From contig CM034546.1 in NCBI GenBank assembly GCA_020055645.1, positions 78,926,001 to 78,990,000 on the forward strand: 64,000 nucleotides of DNA, written 5' to 3'. Position 1 is the stretch's first letter; the number at the start of each line of letters is the position of its first letter. Below, piece by piece: positions 33,841 through 46,573 of the stretch. Source of the stretch: Tomocerus qinae. Lineage: Eukaryota > Arthropoda > Collembola > Entomobryomorpha > Tomoceridae. The notes under the pieces are model-generated. The model was not told the DNA's origin. It searched no databases and worked only from the letters and a program-made list of their open reading frames with translations. The translations under genes and the position numbers were made by a program.

Positions 33841-34519
33841 ATTAATTATTAAGTCTACATTATTCTAATGTATTGTTATTCTAATACTTATGGTCCTACA
33901 TATGAATACTACTTCATTTAATGTAAATAACTGTTTTAAATTTGAGTCTTTTGTAAATTTCCGAATTTTCAAATATTCAATTTACTTTTATTACCCATTA
34001 AACTGCCATGAATTGAGAATGTTACGTAGGATTTGTTTGTATCCACATTTCTTACAATAATATAATAATTAATATATTAATATCTTATAATAATGTCAGT
34101 AAAGCTAGCTTACTCATTTAGGAAGGTATATCTACTAGTTGGTATAGTAGAAAATTGTGGTAGTTCCATTACATTCATACTAAAAAATGCAAAGCATAAC
34201 GAAGATTTTGTACAATATATAATTATATAGCAAATATTGCGTCTCTGATTTATTATATGTACTGTTCATTTGCAGACTCAGTCCTAGCGGAAGATTTATC
34301 ATCGTATTTTTATGAAGTTAAAGAGATGTAAGCGCAAGTGCGCAGTTGCCCCTAATCAAAGAAGAATTATCTAACAAAATTTCGCAAACCTAAATTTTGT
34401 AGGATTAACCGACGAAAGGTCAAATGCAGTTAATTTTCTATCTTGGCAATCAATTCTGAACAAGTATTTTTCTTTGTGCCAAGATGAACGGCATAACATT
34501 GGTTTTCATTTCACAGTTA
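33841..34519. other. intergenic, nothing recognised
   Basis: 3' flank of the minus-strand receptor gene, AT-rich. Confidence 0.4.
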
Positions 34520-35857
34520 TCAGTTCATATCTATGGACATGATTAAATCAATGGAGTAATCGATGATAAAGCCATTGATTTGCAATGTCGATCCTTGATG
34601 CAATTTGGCAAAAGGTCCAATATCAAACGAGATTATTTTGCATCCCTTGGCAACCCTCCTTAAATACGGATCTTCAATATTCCTCTTTCCGAGTAAACAA
34701 TTTTTAGACTGTACGTAAAAGTTTGCTGCCCTAGGAGTGAAAACTAACAGCATTCCGTGAATAAATGTCGACACTAAGGGCATAAGAAGGTATCCAGGCA
34801 TAGGAATTATACCATACATCTTCACAGTCGCGAAGTTGCAGACGATGGCAATGATTGATCCAATTCCAATTATTACTGGTGTCACATAGATTCCAAATTT
34901 CATGAATTCTAAATTCAAAATGTAGCTTGATTTGTACAGAATCAAAGCCGAATAATGTTGACGCATAAGACATCGCTGAGCTATTTTTCCATTTTCAGTT
35001 GTATTTTTTCCTGTAAGAACAGAGAGCCAGAAGGAGAAGCCAGTAGAGTAAATCACAGCCATTGTCAGGATCAATATCACAGGACCCCAAACGTAGCATC
35101 CGCAAATGATGATTGCAAATAAGCTAAGCCATTTTATGTAGAGTTCGTATTCAATATAGATCTCTGGGAAATGATCCACGACGAATCTCTGAAGAGGGTC
35201 AACCGGAAATGCAAATGAGATCAGACCTGCGCAAATAGATCCGAATATTGATCCTGGTATCAATTGACGTAACACTTTTTCCGTGAACGTTTCTTTTGCT
35301 ATCTTTTTCTTGTTTCCATCCCAACAAAACTTTTCTAAACGACAAGAAATGAAAAAATATTATTCATTTGACATAAAGGCTTGAGATTGAAATAACAACG
35401 CAGTTCTTAACAATTCTGAATGTTCTTTAAGTTCAAATTATCGTATTTATCGTAGCTTTTGATGTATAGAAATACAATTTAATTAATTACCTTTGTTGGA
35501 CAGATCATAAATGATGGCCTTGTTAAATGCATTGCAGAACGATTCCACGTGGAATATAAAAATGTTATTCAATATGCACGCAGTGACAATTGTGAGATTG
35601 TAGAAGATGTACATTATGATTTGAAAGGCGTCAAAATTTTCATCTCGGATGTACATTTCTTTCAGAAGACGAAACGCTCCGTAAATACAAACTGCCCATC
35701 CAAATGACCACGAACAGTAGAGATGAGCCCAGGCTAACTTATCTGGATTAACTGACATCGTTTTTTCTTTACTATTCCACTTAAATGGGGTCACCTTTAT
35801 TGTATTGTAGAAAGCAAAGTATCTGTCAAATGATTTTAACGCTGCGTCTGTAGCCAT
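34520..35857 (-). CDS. gustatory-receptor-like chemoreceptor, two exons
   Basis: Exons 35857-35491 and 35334-34520 join through a GT-AG intron (phase 1) to give 393 residues. Hydrophobic helices include LAWAHLYCSWSFGWAVCIYG, IIMYIFYNLTIVTACIL, WLSLFAIIICGCYVW and YVTPVIIGIGSIIAIV. Near the C-terminus, RRVAKGCKIISFDIGPFAKL followed by IIDYSIDLIM resembles the loop and last helix of receptors of this type. The cysteine and the I-G-P-F/L pattern match VGPLYN in the gene at 29540-31243. A chemosensory membrane channel role is inferred from that. The ATG at 35857 opens a clean frame. The ligand cannot be predicted. Confidence 0.68.
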
Positions 35858-38306
35858 TTTGGCAAATGAACTTGTTGAAACTTCTTGTCATGTATCTTAC
35901 TGTAAATGGAAATGATAGAGAACTTGTGATGGATTGCCGTAGCCTACTTTCAATCCGAATTGAAACCATGCAAAGTTTTTCACAATACGCCTATTTAGTG
36001 TTTAAGGATAGTTCTATAATGCCGATAAACATAATAAATTTAATATATTATTTAAGATTGGAAGTTAGCAAGCTGGCCTTTAACAGTATGAAAAGCACGA
36101 AATGGCTTTTTCGCAGAAATTTTTCATTAAATATTACATTAGCAATGTCACTTTTACTGGATTTGGGATATACTATAATATACGGTAAGTTACATACATA
36201 GCATTACTATTGACGATATATTATTAAGAAGCATTATTAAGAAATAACCCATCGAATAGCAACAGAACAGAAAAAATAGGAACGTATTTTTTGTACACAA
36301 ATATTGCTTTTGCTCATAGTAAGTTTATAATACGTTTATTGTTATTTTAATGGATTAATTTGATTGTCCCAATAAAAATCCGTAGTAGAAAAATTCGCCA
36401 AATGTGTAAATTGAAGTTATGTTTTGATTACTTTCACAAATTTCAATACGATTTTTTAATAAAAGGGCCTAAGAACTGATATTTGATCATAATAACATAT
36501 ATAGTAATAACGGCATTGTTTAGGCTTAGAATGTAAAAAAAAGTTTTGGGGATTTAAAAGGCATGTCCATCAAAATGGGAAATGGAAATGTAGGACAGAG
36601 CTGGTAGAAATTGTCGAAAAACTATTCCGTTTCATAGTCGTTAATAATATATATTGCGTTATGCTGAACGTTGAACAGAAAAGCATATCTTATACGAGCA
36701 TAGCATTATACGGATCATAGATATACGGGTCATAAGTGATCATAGAAAAATTTATTTTGTCCATAAAATAAAGTATTTCGGGCCAGGGTATAAGGGGCCT
36801 AACAAGGAGTACTGAGGGCAATAGATGCAATCTTCTATCCTAAGTACATTGATCCATAATTCCATATATTATATTAATCGAAGAAATAAGTACTTAGAAG
36901 TCAAAAAAGCATTTATTGTTGCTATTTCTATACAAAAAGGATGATAATCCAATGTACGTACATTGGACTGATGTCTTTCACTGCCAAACGAAAAGAGGAG
37001 GTCCGTTTTCGTCATTGTTAATGAAGACAGATCCAAAGCCAAAAATATACGTATTGCAATTAAATGGACAACTGGGAGTCTGGGAGACCACCAAATGTCC
37101 TTCTTTTAGGGACAAAATGACTTATTTTATGGTCGAATTATACTATATGTTTTCTCAAACACGTAATACAATACATTACTAACATTTGGACTTTGATTAC
37201 CGACACCGATGAATATTTTTTGTATTCATACTACATATGAGTAAGTAATAGTCCTACTATAGTAGGAGACAGTTTTTGTACAACTTAAAGTACGAATCAA
37301 ATGCTTTGAAGTGGTTTATACCTTTCCACCTCGTTTAGCTAGTAAGTAAAATCCTCCAGACATGCATTCAGGAATTCGCCCAAGAGGCGACACACAAAAA
37401 ATGTATTCAATTGGTAAAAATGAGTCGTTATCACTTTCACGCTAGAAGCGAAATCAATGGGCCGAGCTAGATCCGATTTCCATCTAGTTATAATAGTTAC
37501 TCAGTTTCAAGAGATTTTCAATGCTTGGGTAGCGCAGTGCAGTAGAGTAGAAGAATTTAGCTAAATTCTTTTTATGTGAATAAATTCACAATGCATTTTT
37601 ACGGCAGGTGGTAATTTACAACGTAAATAAATTTTTTTTATATTTATTTATATAATACACTACCGACATAATATTACTTAAGTAAGTGCTTCCTCAGTAG
37701 ATCGTGAAATTTACTGAATTCCAATGTTTAGCATTATTGGTAATAAAATTTAATTGTGTACAGATCTTACATACAACATACAAGCCAGAGGGTTTCTGGG
37801 GCGCATGCCTCCAATCAAAATAGAATAAAAAAAGATTTGCGTCTCAAAATGCCAAAAATTCGCAAACGTTTCGCTGGTTTCTAAGGACCCTCGAGGCTTA
37901 TTTTCAGACTGTGGCCTTTTTACATCTATTTACATAACAATTCATTAATTAAGTGAATTCATATTTTTTTTAAAATAAATCATAAAATAAAAAGCCATTG
38001 CATTTTTTCTCAAGGACGTGAAATAACTTATAACTATTCAAATCTATTGGACAATTATTTCTTAGACCTATATTGAATAACAAACAAAAAGTAACATTAA
38101 TACATGGATTATGACCTACTTTATAGTCTCTATTTCACATTGGATTCTTTACAATTTTACACAAAGCAAAAAAACCCATAATAAGTCACCCTAGCGATAC
38201 GTTACCATTTTGCTGACTCAAAAATAACAAAACCTGCACCCCAGTTTTGAAATTGAGGGAAGGGGTCAAATCTTTACTCTACATAAACATCTTTACTATA
38301 CATAAA
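35858..38306. other. intergenic with repeat remnants, no supported gene
   Basis: Includes a copy of the 33.6-kb repeat (36015-36185), which explains the frame at 35866-36201. A frame at 36916-37182 starts from a non-ATG codon and shows no known domain. A block near 37360-37415 resembles the ends of the nested insertion at 15.6 kb. Confidence 0.4.
36015..36185. repeat. dispersed repeat, copy 2 (pair with 33640-33840)
   Basis: See the partner at 33640-33840. The copy lies inside a 111-codon frame, which is therefore more likely repeat-derived than a gene. Confidence 0.5.
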
Positions 38307-38812
38307 CATAATCTTTTAAACAAAGTGGGACATGCGCATGGAATTCTGTATTAATGTATTAAGGTTTGTATATTTGTCCGTAATATTTTGTAATTAATGA
38401 GTAAGGGTAATATTTTGCAATTAATGAGCAAGGACTAGACTTAGACTATCAGTAGATTCCAATCAACGGTCTATGAATTTCGGGCCAATGCGCATTCGCT
38501 AGAAATTTACTGATTTCAACATTTTCTAGCACACTTAGTGTGCTAGGATTCAGCTAGTAATATTTTAAGCATAAAGTGGGACATGCGCATGGAATTCTGT
38601 ATTAATGTATTAAGGTTTGTATATTTGTCCGTAATATTTTGTAATTAATGAGTAAGGGTAATATTTTGCAATTAATGAGCAAGGACTAGACTTAGACTAT
38701 CAGTAGAGTCCAATCAACGGTCTATGAATTTCGGGCCAATGCGCATTCGCTCGCTAGAAATTTACTGATTTCAACATTTTCTAGCACACTTTGTGTGCTA
38801 GGATTCAGCTAG
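38307..38812 (+). mobile_element. two tandem 251-bp copies of a Helitron-like element
   Basis: Two direct copies with period 251 share gtgggacatgcgcatggaat, an atgag-taagg stretch and a common 3' end. Each ends in a hairpin (38526-38546 and 38781-38801; ctagcacac pairs with gtgtgctag), then exactly seven bases, then CTAG before T. The 11-kb copy has the same seven-base spacing. Differences between copies are few (for example a 4-base cgct insertion in the second), so the duplication is recent. Tandem arrays of short Helitrons are known in arthropods. There is no coding capacity. Confidence 0.68.
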
Positions 38813-38967
38813 TATCAACTAAAATCAATGGTAAAACAATTTTTAAAACTTAGGTGTAGATTCTTGTTTTGTTGATAAGTGACTTAGTATCGTATCGTAT
38901 CACCTTGGGGTTATTACTATACTATGGATCATGGTCTATATCGTTTAACTTTTAACTCATTTCAGAG

Positions 38968-39606
38968 TTACGGCCTAATCCCAATATCCGTTTTATCTTC
39001 ATAGATCAGTTTTCGACAAAACATCCCGAGGGTACTCAAATAAATTAGAGTTGCCAAAACTCTAACAACGAAACGAGCTATACGAGAATCTTCCAACATT
39101 CTAGCAAACTCAACGCGGATATCATAAACCTGGAAAACGTAAGGAATTTGAGATTCCGGAATTGGTTCCCACCATACAAGCACCACGATAAAAGCAATGA
39201 ATTGCAAAACAAAGAATACTGCAGCTGCCACAGATATTAGTTTCCAGAAGTCCTGCATCAATTGCATTTGATTCATTAAAATGGTCAATTATTGGAATTT
39301 TACACGATCGGTGGTATAATTGAATTATGTATAATGAATTAATACAAAGGTTACTTGCCATCTCAATTCCTCGAAAAATTATGCATCCCAGTATTAAGTA
39401 CATGCATATGTATATTCCAATTAAGGTTAAATGGGTAGTTAAATACTCCTGTATGTTAAAATAATAAAATTTAAATTGGTATTTCTATACATTAAAAAGA
39501 AGTGCATAATATTAAAACTTACGTCATACAAAAGTCCATGCCAATAAAGCTTATTTGTTTTAATAATCTCGACAATGAACATCCACATCAGAATCAATGA
39601 ATCCAT
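38968..39606 (-). CDS. small four-pass membrane protein, with a GC-AG intron
   Basis: Exons 39606-39523, 39448-39359 and 39252-38968 encode 152 residues from the first ATG. Four hydrophobic segments are visible: SLILMWMFIVEII, LTLIGIYICMYLILGCIIF, SVAAAVFFVLQFIAFIVVLV and VVRVLATLIYLSTLGMF. A loop between the third and fourth is rich in charged residues. I do not recognise the family; small four-pass proteins of this kind are common in arthropods. The second intron keeps frame only with a GC donor (ATG then gcaagt). The alternative GT donor four bases later shifts into a frame that stops. The ATG directly follows a good acceptor (attgtgcag), so an upstream exon may be missing from the model. 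Confidence 0.6.
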
Positions 39607-41267
39607 CTGCACAATAAACAGAATAACATGACTACTTTTAAAACACTTTCTAGTTTACTTTACAACAGATTCAACAGAATCAGCTAGGGAATCGGTAATA
39701 GGTAGGTAGGTATGTTGATTTGTTCTCTTTGCCCCTAAAATGTAATACTGGTTCCATAATTCATTCGAAGTCCGGCATAGGGAAATATTTACTCTCTAAA
39801 GCCGGTTTTGAAGTATCAATTAACAAGTATCCGAATTCTGAATACAACTATGCAATGGTCATACAAAATTAGTTTTACAAAGGGTTCTGTGTGAATTATC
39901 ATTCATATCTTATTATTTCTTTATGGAATGACAGAAAATAGTTGGTAATTGGTATTAATAATTAGTAAATAATGCTAATTAAAATTAAAATCCACTCTGG
40001 TGGAGAATTACTATGTGGACGGCGGCGCCAAAGTAGCATCCTCCCTTAAGGCTCAGACAGAGAATCTTGCACATTTTGCGATTTTCTTTGATTTCTTATT
40101 TCTCAGGATACTAAAGTATTGGAATGTTTCCGTAGCAAACCTAGGTTGTAAAATAGAAAATTTTAAAAGTAGAACACCCACACTTGACTAAAATGTTCAA
40201 TTGCTACTAATAATGTAACCGACAAATGGGTAAATTTTTTAAGTAGAGATACATAGGTAAACAATAAGTATAATACAGTACAGGTAATGAAAAGTGAATT
40301 ATTGTTTTGTTCCTAATGGGCTTGCTCTTTAAGCACGGGAAGTTGCACGATTGCACCACAGTTGTTGGAGAACACTCTAAGTCTGAGTCTGAATATAGGG
40401 AAATCTGTACGTATTCACAAATCAATATTGACAAACAAGACCTTAATAGCTGTTGTTCATTTACACGAGCATATTGTACTAATAAATAAATACGTAGAAA
40501 TGCGTACAGGTAATGCACACATGTTGCAATAAAAATTGTGGAAGGTATTGACAGGTTGGTAAGTAACGTTTAGGTAGGAAAATCTGTGACACAATTCCAC
40601 TAATGAGCTACGACATTTCCGTTTCAACGTATTAAGCATCTTTTCTTTCTCGAGTGATATCCTGCCTCAACGTGTGCTCTGAATTAATTTTTGTTAAGTG
40701 CTTGCATCACAATTTTTTTACTTTCGAGTCAATCATGTCATAAATATCCATATTTATATTTTGTTGCTCATAAATATAAGAAGTAGATAAAATTATATCC
40801 TAATACACACAAATGCCTACAGACCCACGTTGATTCATCCACAACAAAATGTATGTGTATATTAACACATTGCACATTATACAATTCCTAGTGGAGCGGA
40901 AGGGAGCTATTTTAAATTCATGCATTGTTTTGACACAGCACTTAGCATCCACATTTACAATATGATTAGATAATACATTGTGATCAAGCTAAATTACTGC
41001 TTCTAGTTTCGTAAATTGTAATGACACATTTCTTATGAATTAACATTACTTGATCATTAAACCTTCGTAAATAGCTGACGGTCTTGAAGGAAGACAGATT
41101 GAAGTGTCGAGGAAAAATGAAGCCATGATAATTTTCACTTCACATGGAAACCCTTTATTATGCATTCTATATACAACATTTCAAATCTCTACAAATTCAA
41201 ACTTTTTGACAATCCGCCACACCATTTCACTTTTCTCTGCATGCTTTTCATTTACATTTTACATGAT
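39607..41267. other. intergenic, no supported gene
   Basis: AT-rich. Short frames near 40000-40640 lie on both strands without domain or splice support. The last part would hold the SF1 3' untranslated region. Confidence 0.4.
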
Positions 41268-44200
41268 TTAGTTAGGAGGCGGAGGTGGCGGTTGGTTGTC
41301 TGGAGGTGGTGGAGGAGGGGGACTGTTGAAGAAGTACATCCCTGGCGGTGGCGGTTGTTGCAACTGTTGTTGAGGAAAGGATGGCGGCGGGACCGGAGGT
41401 GGCGCACCCCAGTAGTTCATAGGTGGCGGTCCAGAATTATACCAATAGCCCGGAGGAGGAGGTCCTGGAGGGGGTCCTCCAATTGGAGGTGGTGGTTGCT
41501 GAGGAGGAATCATTGGAGGAGGTGGTCCTTGTGGCGGTCCTGGAGGTGGCCCTTGGGGTGGAGGAGGTCCTTGAGGGGGAGGTCCTTGCCAACCTGAACA
41601 CAGTTACACATTGTTATTCACTTATTAAGAATATTTATTTTTTTAATCAATATGGAATACTGACCTCCACGCATATTCGGCGGTTCCGGACTGGGAGCCA
41701 AGGCAATTTCCCTTGACATGATGGACTTTGGTGGTGCGACTTTGTCAAAGAGTCCTTTTCCGCTGGAGTTGACCACTTTGCGGGATTCTTCTTTGGGTGG
41801 TGGAGCTTCTCCTAACTCTGCCATTAGAGACATGTACTCTTCGTCTATTTTGGCTTTCTCGTTCGCATTTACAATTGGCGGACCACCTGCGCCTGGCCTC
41901 TTCATCCGACAATCCCTAGAGACGTGACCCGCCCCTCCGCAAATGGTACACACGACAGAATTCGTGACGTTCGGTTTATCGGGACAGTGCCATGTCCGGT
42001 GACTCGTCGCTCCACAGTTACTGAAATTTTAAACATTATTAATCATTTTTGTCCCCAAGCTCAAAACATTACAAAGAATACAATAAAATAATAAAATGAG
42101 ACAATTTATTTGTAAATATATAATAATACCATGGCAAATATAATCATATTCATAAAATAAAATATACATAAAACGTTTTTAAAAAATACCAATACATTTA
42201 TATACTTTTAAGGCTAAAAAAGAATTAATATGTCGAGTCAAAAGTTAATGACTATTTTTTTCTTTTTAAACGAAATTGCAAATTGTTATTGCTAAAGATT
42301 TGGAATTTAAGCGTAACAGAATAGCAATATGCTAAAAGTTGTATAATAAAAATTTAAAAGCAAAAATCGTTTTATACAACGCACATATTAATTTTCGGAA
42401 GATTAATAATATAAATGTACGTAAATTAAATTTAAAGTACCTGCATTTGGGTCCTTCGCCCTCTCGTAGCGTTCCGTTTAAGAGCGCCAACCTATTAATA
42501 AATGCATGATTATTTTCTTGTGTTTTGTAATAAAGGATTTACTGATAATACTGATGAATAATTTTGTAGTCCATACTCTCGAAGCTGATTTTTTCGAAGA
42601 TCGTTCTGGCTTTCGGGCATCTCGATCCCTTGTCGAATTATTTCCTTGATCTTCTCACATGCTTTCTTCACTGAGTCAGGATTATTGCTAGTCACGTAAG
42701 CATGCAAGGGTTCATCTTCTCCAGGTAAAGGATGTCCTGCTTTCCCGCCAACTTTTCCTTCCTGTTATTTAAAACAAAAATATATTTGCCAAAATTAAAA
42801 AAATAAATGGACATTATTAATGTACAATAATGAAATATAATAAAGTTATAATTGTACTTTGACAGATCCTTTCCCCCGAATAATAATTTTGGCTCCAGTG
42901 TCCTTCTCCAGACCTTTTAGTGTATTTCCTCTCGGTCCGATCAGCAGTCCCACAAAATTAATTTCCGGGTTCTCTTCTTGCGGAATCGGGACACGGTCTA
43001 CTATCTTGATGATCGGAGCACTTAATTTTGTATCAAATGATTAGTTACAATTGAAAAATAAAATAACAGTAATTAAAGGAGTAATAATTTTTTTGAAAAC
43101 GAATAAATAATAACAACCGATAATCAGCTGGAGGTTTGTATTCCGGATTGAGCTTAAGAAGGCGTTGGATGAGTTTATGTCGCTCTTCTTCCAGTTTCTT
43201 CCTCGTTCGATATTCACGAGTGTTGAGCCTGAAAGTAATAATCATTTGATTAAATTTTTAATAGTTTAGAGATAATTAATAATAGCAATAAAAATTTATT
43301 TCAAAATAGAAAGACAATCAGTTACCTCTTCCCGTCTGTTCCGTAAATAGGTTCTGGCGAAGGAGACCTAAACACGTGCAATTACAGACATTCACTCAAT
43401 TCACATTTTTATATTTACTTATCACTTGAGTGAATCTCTGTCACATCTCATATGCCAATAACATCAATATATATTATAATATAATAAATGTAATTGCAAT
43501 GACAATATGAATAAGAGATTAATTAATTATGAATAAAATGAATTAATTAATTAAATTAATCAATTAGATAATTTGATGGCGAGTTGGGATTGGTTTGTTC
43601 GATGTTCGGACCTGTCTTCTGGATTGGGGGCTATACCCAAATCTCCAGTGCGCAATTTTCTCGTTAGTTCCTCAATCTGAAGTTGAGCTGAAAGGAAATG
43701 GATTAAAAGAAATGGGAGGACAATCCCCCCCATTCAACAAAATTAATTTTACTCTCCGCATTTTAATTCCACCTATTCATCCAGCTAAATCGATTCACTC
43801 AATTCAATTAATTCCAGTTTATCAGCATTAATCAACAATAACTATTAATTATTAATTAATTATTAATCGTCGTATATCACCTATTTAAGTGTCTCTATCG
43901 TCACTAGAAAGATTGGAAGGTAATATTTTTAATAATTAATTAATTTTTAATAATTTTCATTTTAGAACTTTTCCTATAATCAAATTAGTAATCACTGTTT
44001 ATGAGCTTCGATCAATTGAGAACGCTTTTCCCCATATGGCTAACATAACCTGGATCATCTTAACTGCGCTAATTTAAAGTTTTAATGAAATCTGCCCAGG
44101 ATGTTTTCTCCCATTTGAGGAATTACGTTCTCGATAAAATTTATAAATTAATAATGATTTAATTACCTATGTAGGCTTCCGTCTGGTCAGGCGGGAGGTC

Positions 44201-44996
44201 AGGAATCATGGTAGGCATTCCAGGAATCACAGCCTTTTCACTGCCCATCCAACGAGACCGTCGCTTTCTTTTCCTCCCTCTTTCGTCATCGTCATCCTCT
44301 GAATTTCCTATTAACAAATCAATAATTTAATAATTACTTAGAATGCAACAACTGATGACCAATTGATCAATTAGTCCTAAGTTAATTACATATATAACTC
44401 TCAATACTCAAAATCTAACATAGATTTTGAATTATGCTAGTAAATCAATAACAGCTGTTAATCCGGATTTCCCAGATATAAAAAACAGGCCAATCAACAT
44501 ATTTTGACATTTAATGTTGAGTGTTCAATTAAATATTAAACACGCAAGGTAAACAAAATAATGCTCAATGAATTACTATCCCTTCAAGTTTGACAATAAA
44601 AATTTAAAAAATTTTTAAATTTGACATATTTTGACATTTAAAGTGCAATTAATTAGCATTGCCACCTTGGTAAGAGCTTTGATTGCTGTTGCTGTCCCTT
44701 TTGAGGCTGTTGGTAATATTAGCCACTGCGGCCTTGAGTTTTTCTTGAGTGGAATTGGATGATGGCGTGAAGTTGTAGTAATTCGGCTGGTTAGGCATTT
44801 GGTTTTGGATGACGTATTCGGGTGTGCTGCTAAATTGCTGTTGATTTTGACTTTGGCCACCGCCGCTGCTGCTCCTCAAATAACTCGGGTTCAGCATCGA
44901 CAGACCGGAAGTTGGTTTCGGTTGCACAAAAGACGGCGGACGCCCCAACGGTACTTTATTAGCGTCCGTCACTCTCTCCCGATGTTGACCGTCCAT
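41268..44996 (-). CDS. splicing factor 1 / branch-point-binding protein, ten exons
   Basis: Exons 44996-44666, 44307-44167, 43687-43612, 43367-43326, 43228-43118, 43020-42858, 42761-42577, 42491-42441, 42020-41665 and 41593-41268 splice in phase to 593 residues. Order of parts: a Gln/Ser-rich N-terminus, the basic KRKRRSRW motif that binds U2AF65, the helix-hairpin region ([27 protein letters not shown] with its SPSP phosphosites), the KH domain with IGPRGN and the QUA2 extension, two C-x2-C-x4-H-x4-C zinc knuckles ([14 protein letters not shown] and [14 protein letters not shown]), the [14 protein letters not shown] block, and a long proline-rich tail. The protein recognises the intron branch point in the nucleus during early spliceosome assembly. 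Everything needed is intact. Human SF1 has one zinc knuckle, while yeast and plant homologues have two; this gene keeps two. It is divergent from PFDN1. Confidence 0.96.
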
Positions 44997-45255
44997 GTCT
45001 ATTGATGACCACTTTAATAGGTCACTGTTATTAATTGTTATTCTCTATCTCAAAGAAAAGTCACTAGCCTAGCAGCACAATCAGCCCAAATGGACAAATC
45101 TATTATGGTCGATCTCCGTCAATCCTTTTCCCATGCTTTGGCAGCAGATAGACAGCTCCCGCGAAATTTCAAAACTCTCTCCGTCCCTGAAAAGAGCAGC
45201 TCATTCTTTTCTCTACTCATAGTATTCGGAAGGATTTCAAAAATTCTAATTCAAA
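44997..45255. promoter_or_regulatory. shared bidirectional promoter of SF1 and PFDN1
   Basis: Only 259 bases separate the start codons of two divergently transcribed housekeeping genes, so both promoters must lie here. It is less AT-rich than its flanks and no TATA box stands out. An ATG at 45090 opens a frame that overlaps the PFDN1 start out of phase. PFDN1 transcripts therefore probably begin downstream of it, or translation would be reduced. Confidence 0.7.
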
Positions 45256-46573
45256 ATGAGCGTTTCAGTGGACATGGAGCTGAAAAAGGTAACTGGAGAT
45301 ACTTATCTCTGTGTAGCATAGTATTTGTCAAAATTTTAATGGTTTTCAATGTTTGGTCTGAAAAATCCTCCGTTTCTTTCGTCGCCACATTGTATTGTCA
45401 ATTGTTATAGGCCGGGTCCACCTTACCCACCAGCGATTATTTTCAATTTTTAAATTTTAAGCAAATTTTGAAGGATTTGTTTAACTGTCATCATCGACTT
45501 CAACTTGTCAGTCATGTGTTTCTTATTTTTATGTCATATGTTGTGTTACTAATCTAATTGGTTTAGTTCATATCTTCATTCAGTGTATATATGATCTAAT
45601 GTCTAAGTACCTATAACCTAACTACACCTTGGATTGAATTCGATAAACAGTATAACAGTGTAGTTAAAAATGCAATCGTTTATCATGTTAGTAAATATTT
45701 TTTGTAATCTAGTCGGTAGCCCAGGAAGTCAATATTTTACAACTGCACTTTATTGTTGCATTCATTTTCACAAATTCACAAACACTTTTGCTAGGAAAGA
45801 GTGGAAACAATACGGACATAATACCGACATAGATTTAAGAAATTTATTCCATGCACATGCCCATATCTAGTTTATAATGAAGCTAAACCAGCCAAACTAG
45901 TAGTTTGAAACTACTACTTACTTATTCTGTATTCTTCAATCATGCATTTTTAGATATTTTTTTCGGATTTTTTCATTACAAAACACAGATGTATTTGTTG
46001 AGTAAATTGACTTTATAAAATATTATTTTGTGAAACGTCGTTTTATTTTTGTTCAAGGCGTTTGTGGAGATGCAACAGAAAATGGTTGATACAAGTCAAA
46101 AACTGAAATTTTCCGATTCGCAAATTGAGGGGCTCAAACGGACGATTCTTCATAAACAAATTACAGACAAGGAAATGGCCGTGAGTTCAAATTCCTAAAA
46201 TATTTTAAACATTTATGGGATTTCAATTGGCTTCAAGAAGATTATATTCCTAATTTAGAGCCTGTCCCCAGACACAAAGGTGTACCAAGGAGTAGGAAGA
46301 TGCTTCTTTGCCTCCTCTATTCCCGAAGTTCGGGAGAACATCAACAAGACTGTCACTGAGTTAGAGGACAAGATTCGGTAATTAATTTCATTATTTTGGT
46401 TGAGATAGTTTGTGTAAATTGTAATCCAGTTTCCCTTCAAAACAATGACGTAAATATAATCATTTTCACTCAGAGTACACGAGACGAACAAAAATTTTCT
46501 CGAGCGAGACATTAAAAATAGCGAAAATTCCTTGCGAGAACTTGTCTTGCAGAAGCGGTCCGAAGCCAAGTAA
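45256..46573 (+). CDS. prefoldin subunit 1, four exons
   Basis: Exons 45256-45288, 46058-46180, 46259-46377 and 46474-46573 splice in phase to 124 residues, matching the roughly 122 of other prefoldin subunit 1 proteins. Family features: VDMELKKAFVEMQQKMVDT, the QIEGLKRT helix, the YQGVGRCF motif before the beta hairpins, and a long C-terminal coiled coil (KNSENSLRELVLQKR). As a beta-type subunit of the heterohexameric prefoldin chaperone it helps deliver unfolded actin and tubulin to the TRiC/CCT chaperonin in the cytosol. The first exon is tiny (11 codons) and the first intron is 769 bp. The start was chosen as the ATG giving the family-typical N-terminus. The gene is head-to-head with SF1. 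Confidence 0.93.

Noticed and set aside
35866-36201. 111-codon frame next to the receptor gene
   Set aside because: Its second half is a copy of the dispersed repeat also found at 33640-33840.
36916-37182. 88-codon frame with a somewhat protein-like composition
   Set aside because: Non-ATG start, no known domain, no matching splice sites and no second exon found.
39122-39403. Alternative 93-codon minus-strand frame in the four-pass gene
   Set aside because: It reads through an intron and then the third exon in the wrong frame; the GC-AG spliced model preserves hydrophobic segments.
41160-41597. Plus-strand 145-codon frame rich in Arg and Trp (and a Glu/Val-rich one at 41423-41716)
   Set aside because: It is antisense to the proline-rich last exons of SF1; the CCN-repeat composition creates open frames on the opposite strand.
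45090-45410. 106-codon frame starting in the SF1/PFDN1 intergenic region
   Set aside because: It overlaps PFDN1 exon 1 in another frame and runs into its intron; kept only as a possible upstream frame.
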